NCBI GenBank assembly: GCA_937915925.1
Contig: CALGGM010000167.1
Location: forward strand, 1-9,297
DNA length: 9,297 bases
Source: an uncultured Clostridia bacterium
GTDB lineage: Bacteria > Bacillota > Clostridia > Christensenellales > CAG-138
Direction: 5' to 3'
Part shown: positions 6,284 to 9,297 of the stretch, in pieces
Position numbering within the stretch: position 1 is the stretch's first letter
How the letters are laid out: the number at the start of each line of letters is the position of its first letter
Notes under the pieces: model-generated
What the model was told of the DNA's origin: nothing
Seen by the model: only the letters and a program-made list of their open reading frames with translations
The model's database searches: none
Program-made: the position numbers and the translations under genes

Positions 6284-7198
6284 ATGAAAAAACCGATTCT
6301 TTTGATCATGGCAGCGGGCATGGGCAGCCGTTTCGGCGGTCCGAAACAGATCGAGCCGATCGACGATCACGATCACGTCATCCTGGACTTTTCCGTGTTC
6401 GACGCGATCCGCGCGGGCTTTGAAAAGGTCGTGCTGATCATCAAGAAGGAAATGGAGCAGGACTTTGAGGAGCGCGTGGGAAAGCGCATCCGTCCCCATG
6501 TGCAGCTCGAGTACGCGTTCCAGTCGCTCGATAAGCTCCCCGCGGGCTACGAGATCCCCGAGGGCCGCGTGAAGCCGTGGGGAACCGCGCACGCGATCCT
6601 CTGCGCAAAGGATCATCTCGACGCGCCGTTCGCGGTGCTGAACGCGGACGACTTCTACGGCGCGGACGCGTATAAGAAGATCTATGACTTTTTGAGCAAG
6701 GAGCATGCCGAGAGCGAATACGCGATGGTCGGCTATCAACTCGGCAACACGCTTTCCGATTTCGGTTCCGTGGCGCGCGGCGTCTGTGAGATCGGCGCGG
6801 ACGGAAAGCTCGTGACGCTCACCGAGCGTTTGAAGATCGAAAAGCGCGACGGCGCGGCGGCGTTCACCGAGGACGACGGCGCAACGTACACCCCGCTTGC
6901 TTTGGATACGCTCGTTTCGATGAACCTGTTCGGGCTTCAGAGAAGCGTTCTGGACGAGTTTGAAGCGCGCTTCCCGGCGTTCCTCGATGAGAATCTGCCG
7001 GTCAATCCCATGAAGTGCGAATACCTGCTGCCGCGCGTGCTCGACACGCTGATGCAGGAGGGCAAGATCAGCATCGAGGTGCTGGAGACCTCCGCGCGCT
7101 GGCACGGCATTACGAACCGTCCCGACCTGCCGATCTTAAAGGCGGCGATCCAAAAGATGAAGGACGAGGGACAGTACCCCGACGAGCTCTGGAAGTGA
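6284..7198 (+). CDS. Sugar-phosphate-type nucleotidyltransferase family protein
   Basis: A 304-residue cytoplasmic protein of the NTP_transferase (GT-A-like Rossmann) superfamily, which couples an NTP to a sugar- or alcohol-phosphate and releases pyrophosphate. It begins with the nucleotide-binding loop LIMAAGMGSRFGGPKQ (7-22, with R16 and K21). It has KPWGTAHA (97-104), matching the region that binds the base in this superfamily, and the metal-binding NADDFYG (120-126). The C-terminal region, with GITNRPD (275-281), lacks the left-handed beta-helix of GlmU/GlgC-type enzymes. The ATG at 6284 has AGGGAG 7 nt upstream and is preferred to an in-frame ATG at 6209, which lies inside the previous gene. 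The exact substrate is undetermined. Its stop is 5 bp from the next start, so the two are co-transcribed. Confidence 0.85.
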   Translation: MKKPILLIMAAGMGSRFGGPKQIEPIDDHDHVILDFSVFDAIRAGFEKVVLIIKKEMEQDFEERVGKRIRPHVQLEYAFQSLDKLPAGYEIPEGRVKPWGTAHAILCAKDHLDAPFAVLNADDFYGADAYKKIYDFLSKEHAESEYAMVGYQLGNTLSDFGSVARGVCEIGADGKLVTLTERLKIEKRDGAAAFTEDDGATYTPLALDTLVSMNLFGLQRSVLDEFEARFPAFLDENLPVNPMKCEYLLPRVLDTLMQEGKISIEVLETSARWHGITNRPDLPILKAAIQKMKDEGQYPDELWK

Positions 7199-7203
7199 AC
7201 CGC

Positions 7204-8376
7204 ATGAAAAGGATCCGCGTGCTCGCGGTGTTGCTGACGGCGATTCTGCTGTTCGGCTGCGCGGGCAAACAAAAAACACAGGCGATCGGCGCGGACGACG
7301 TCGTTCTGACGGTCGGTTCCGAGCCGGTCTATGCCGTGGTATACCGCTATCATCTGAACGATCGGCTCCGCGCGATCGAGGAGCACGGGCTCTACGAGCG
7401 CGAGACGTATCTTTCGTACGTCTCCGACCCGGGCATCAGCTATGTCTACGCGTACTATGATACGCGTACCGAGGAAGGCATGGACGCGCTGAAAGCGGAC
7501 GTGCTGAACGAGCTTGCTCTGGAAGCCGCCGCGATCGACGCGGGGACCAAGGCGGGGATCGTCTTTGACGTGCGCGATCAGTCGTACATCGGACAGGCGT
7601 ATACCGACGCCGCCGAAGCGCTCGACGACCTTATGAAGGCGAACGGCGGAACGTACGATTCGAAGGACGCGTTCTTCAAGGAGACCGGCTTTACCGAGGA
7701 GCGGTATACGGAGATGTTCGTTCGCAACATGCAGGCGAGCATCTACTATTCGCATCTCCTTGAGAACTATCGCGAAACGCATACGCTGTCGGACGAAGCG
7801 ATCGAAGAGGGCTATGCGCGCATCGTCAAGGAGACGTTCGCCGACCGCTATACGGACGGGATGTACTCAAAGTATCTGCTATACTACATGCAGGGCTATC
7901 GCTCGTTCCCGTCGTTGTGGATCCGCGACGACGCAATCTTTGTGCGGCTGTTCGTGAAGACGAACCCGACCGAGGCACAGATCGCCGAGCTCGCGGAGCA
8001 GGCGAACACGGACTTTGACGCGCTGTATCAGAGCAGCGAAAACGAGCTGACGGCGCAGGGCGCGGTGGGCGATCTTGCGATCGCGCCGAACGATTCGCTG
8101 GTCGCGGGGCTGTACGAGGCGGCAAAGGATGTGCCGATCGGCAGCGTCGGTTCGATGACGGCGGACGAGAACGGCACGCCGACCTTCTATCTGTTTCTGC
8201 GCGTTGAGGGCGAAACCGGCGTCGTGCCGATCGACCGTTACGTCGGCGTGCGCGACCGGATCGTTTCACAGCTTCTCGGCGCAGCGTGCATGGACGAGCT
8301 TCGCGCCGCGGTCAACGACCCCGCGATCACCGTCCGCAACGAGGACGTGATCCTCGCAGCTTCCACAATTCATTGA
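7204..8376 (+). CDS. Lipoprotein, PrsA/SurA-like parvulin foldase candidate
   Basis: A 390-residue exported lipoprotein. Residues 1-19 form the signal with lipobox LFGC (C19). Residues about 31-200 resemble the helical SurA_N/PrsA chaperone region: a 'V-L-T-V-G-S-E-P-V' strand start and amphipathic helices including LNELALEAAAIDAG (101-114). Residues about 245-335 align by eye with a parvulin (PpiC) domain: VRLFVKT, TDFDALYQSSE, GAVGDLAI, LYEAAKDVPIGSVG and a final strand FYLFLRV. The similarity is weak and the usual histidines of the parvulin active site are not evident, so it may be a chaperone without isomerase activity. The ATG is preferred to a GTG at 7195 because GGAAG (7191-7195) lies 8 nt upstream. 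It would act outside the membrane, perhaps folding exported proteins. Confidence 0.6.
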   Translation: MKRIRVLAVLLTAILLFGCAGKQKTQAIGADDVVLTVGSEPVYAVVYRYHLNDRLRAIEEHGLYERETYLSYVSDPGISYVYAYYDTRTEEGMDALKADVLNELALEAAAIDAGTKAGIVFDVRDQSYIGQAYTDAAEALDDLMKANGGTYDSKDAFFKETGFTEERYTEMFVRNMQASIYYSHLLENYRETHTLSDEAIEEGYARIVKETFADRYTDGMYSKYLLYYMQGYRSFPSLWIRDDAIFVRLFVKTNPTEAQIAELAEQANTDFDALYQSSENELTAQGAVGDLAIAPNDSLVAGLYEAAKDVPIGSVGSMTADENGTPTFYLFLRVEGETGVVPIDRYVGVRDRIVSQLLGAACMDELRAAVNDPAITVRNEDVILAASTIH

Positions 8377-8385
8377 GGAGGAACT

Positions 8386-9228
8386 ATGGAAAAAAGAAAG
8401 ATGGGGAACTCCCCCGAGCGCGTGTATCAGAGCGCGCGGTACGCGATCATTCTGCTGGTCATTCTGACCGCGTTGAACATTCTGATGAGCGTTCTGAACA
8501 TCGACCGGTATTTTGTGTCGTCGGTGTTCCTATCCTACTTCATGGTGACGCTGATCGAGAGCAAGGCGGTCGGCGTCGTTGTCGCGGCTTTGATCCTGGT
8601 ACCGTATCTGCTGTCGTTTTTCCTTTCGAAGAAGAAACCGGCATGGATGGTCGTCGCGCTGGTGCTGTTCATCCTTGATACGCTGTTCGTGATCTATTTC
8701 GCGTTTCTTCTGTATCGGATCGGCGAGAGCCCGCTTTCCATGCTGCTGGATCTGCTGATGCACGCGTTCGTCATCTTTGAGCTTGTGATGGGTGTGAAGT
8801 ACCGCAAGGAAGCGACCGCCGAACCGGAAGAGACAGCGGAAGGTCCTGTGATGCGGAGCGACGATAACGGGACGTATCAGGAGGTTGCCTGCATTGCTGC
8901 GTTCTCGAAAGAGAACGGCAAGCATACCGCGGAGGCCGGCGGCGTCGTTCGTTTCTATGAAAATGAAATGGCGGTCGGCACGGTCAACACGGCGCAGGCA
9001 ATGCTGGTCGGCTCCGCGTATTCCTCTCCGACAGAGCGGATGCGGTTTGCGTATTCCGAGATCGCGCGCGTGTTCTATGCGAAAAAGAATGAACGCACGA
9101 TCCAGATCGATCTTGCGGACGGACGCTATGTCTATTTCATGTTTGGGACGGTTGCCAATGCGAGCCGCGATCAGCTCACGGAGCAGCTGTACGCGCACGG
9201 CTTCACCGTCGAGCCCTTTGCGGGATAA
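8386..9228 (+). CDS. Multi-pass membrane protein with C-terminal soluble domain, function unknown
   Basis: I do not recognise a named family. Of 280 residues, the N-terminal half is hydrophobic, with likely membrane segments at about 18-37, 43-57, 61-80, 86-110 and 118-137. The charged KKKP (82-85) and the KYRKE end (138-142) suggest cytoplasmic edges. An acidic linker (143-160) leads to a soluble domain at about 165-275. That domain has alternating beta-strands (VVRFYENEMAVGT, RMRFAYSEIARVFYAK, TIQIDLADGRYVYFMFG) and a final helix (RDQLTEQLYAHGF), a pattern reminiscent of bacterial PH-like or GRAM-like domains; this is inference. The AGGAGG ribosome site (8376-8381) overlaps the stop codon of the previous gene and lies 4 nt before the ATG, so the gene is translationally close-coupled to the foldase gene. 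It is the last gene of the operon. Confidence 0.8.
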   Translation: MEKRKMGNSPERVYQSARYAIILLVILTALNILMSVLNIDRYFVSSVFLSYFMVTLIESKAVGVVVAALILVPYLLSFFLSKKKPAWMVVALVLFILDTLFVIYFAFLLYRIGESPLSMLLDLLMHAFVIFELVMGVKYRKEATAEPEETAEGPVMRSDDNGTYQEVACIAAFSKENGKHTAEAGGVVRFYENEMAVGTVNTAQAMLVGSAYSSPTERMRFAYSEIARVFYAKKNERTIQIDLADGRYVYFMFGTVANASRDQLTEQLYAHGFTVEPFAG

Positions 9229-9241
9229 ACAAAAAAACAGA

Positions 9242-9273
9242 AAGGGACTGTCTCATTAGTGAGGCAGCCTCTT
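9242..9273 (+). terminator. Probable terminator of the operon
   Basis: An imperfect hairpin (9242-9255 with 9260-9273) has a core CTGTCTCA/TGAGGCAG, with one mismatch and two G-U pairs, and begins 13 nt after the last stop codon. It is followed by only a few T residues (CTCTTAG), so its strength is uncertain. An A-rich run precedes it. Confidence 0.5.
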
Positions 9274-9297
9274 AGCATGGAATATAAGTATAGAATA

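Noticed and set aside
6266..7105. Long minus-strand open frame antisense to the nucleotidyltransferase
   Set aside because: It is a shadow frame of GC-rich coding DNA without recognisable motifs or a start region. The same applies to the antisense frames at 6937-7782 and 8530-9198.

Overview
The window looks like chromosomal DNA from a GC-rich, Gram-positive, probably anaerobic gut-type Clostridia member. This is inferred from strong AGGAGG ribosome sites, sigma-A type promoters, two lipoproteins with Gram-positive-style signal peptides, a cell-anchored type I pullulanase, and short intergenic palindromes of the kind common in such genomes. No phage, IS, CRISPR, tRNA or rRNA is visible. Species cannot be named from the sequence.

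Layout. Positions 1-236 (minus) hold the N-terminal part of an ECF-type RNA polymerase sigma factor that runs off the left edge. Positions 405-1334 (minus) are cysK, cysteine synthase, closed by a clean intrinsic terminator at 332-363. Upstream of cysK is a complete regulatory leader: a near-consensus promoter (1544-1572), a 24-codon ORF with its own ribosome site and three consecutive Cys codons plus a fourth (1440-1514), and an intrinsic terminator (1393-1426), all before the cysK ribosome site. This has the architecture of a ribosome-mediated, cysteine-responsive transcription attenuator and is the most interesting item here.

Divergent from it, 1677-4358 (plus) encodes a secreted lipoprotein type I pullulanase with starch-binding domain and an intact GH13 active site, followed by a terminator. 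Positions 4401-4568 contain no gene but two different palindromic elements. Positions 4569-5240 (minus) encode a HAD-family phosphatase whose promoter lies so close that its mRNA may be leaderless.

Positions 5359-9228 (plus) form a tight four-gene operon from one promoter: a DUF2156/GNAT-fold protein related to the aminoacyl-phosphatidylglycerol synthase C-domain, a sugar/alcohol-phosphate-type nucleotidyltransferase, a PrsA/SurA-like foldase lipoprotein, and a multi-pass membrane protein with a C-terminal soluble domain that may be PH-like. The set suggests a cell-envelope role, which is inference. A hairpin at 9242-9273 probably ends the operon.
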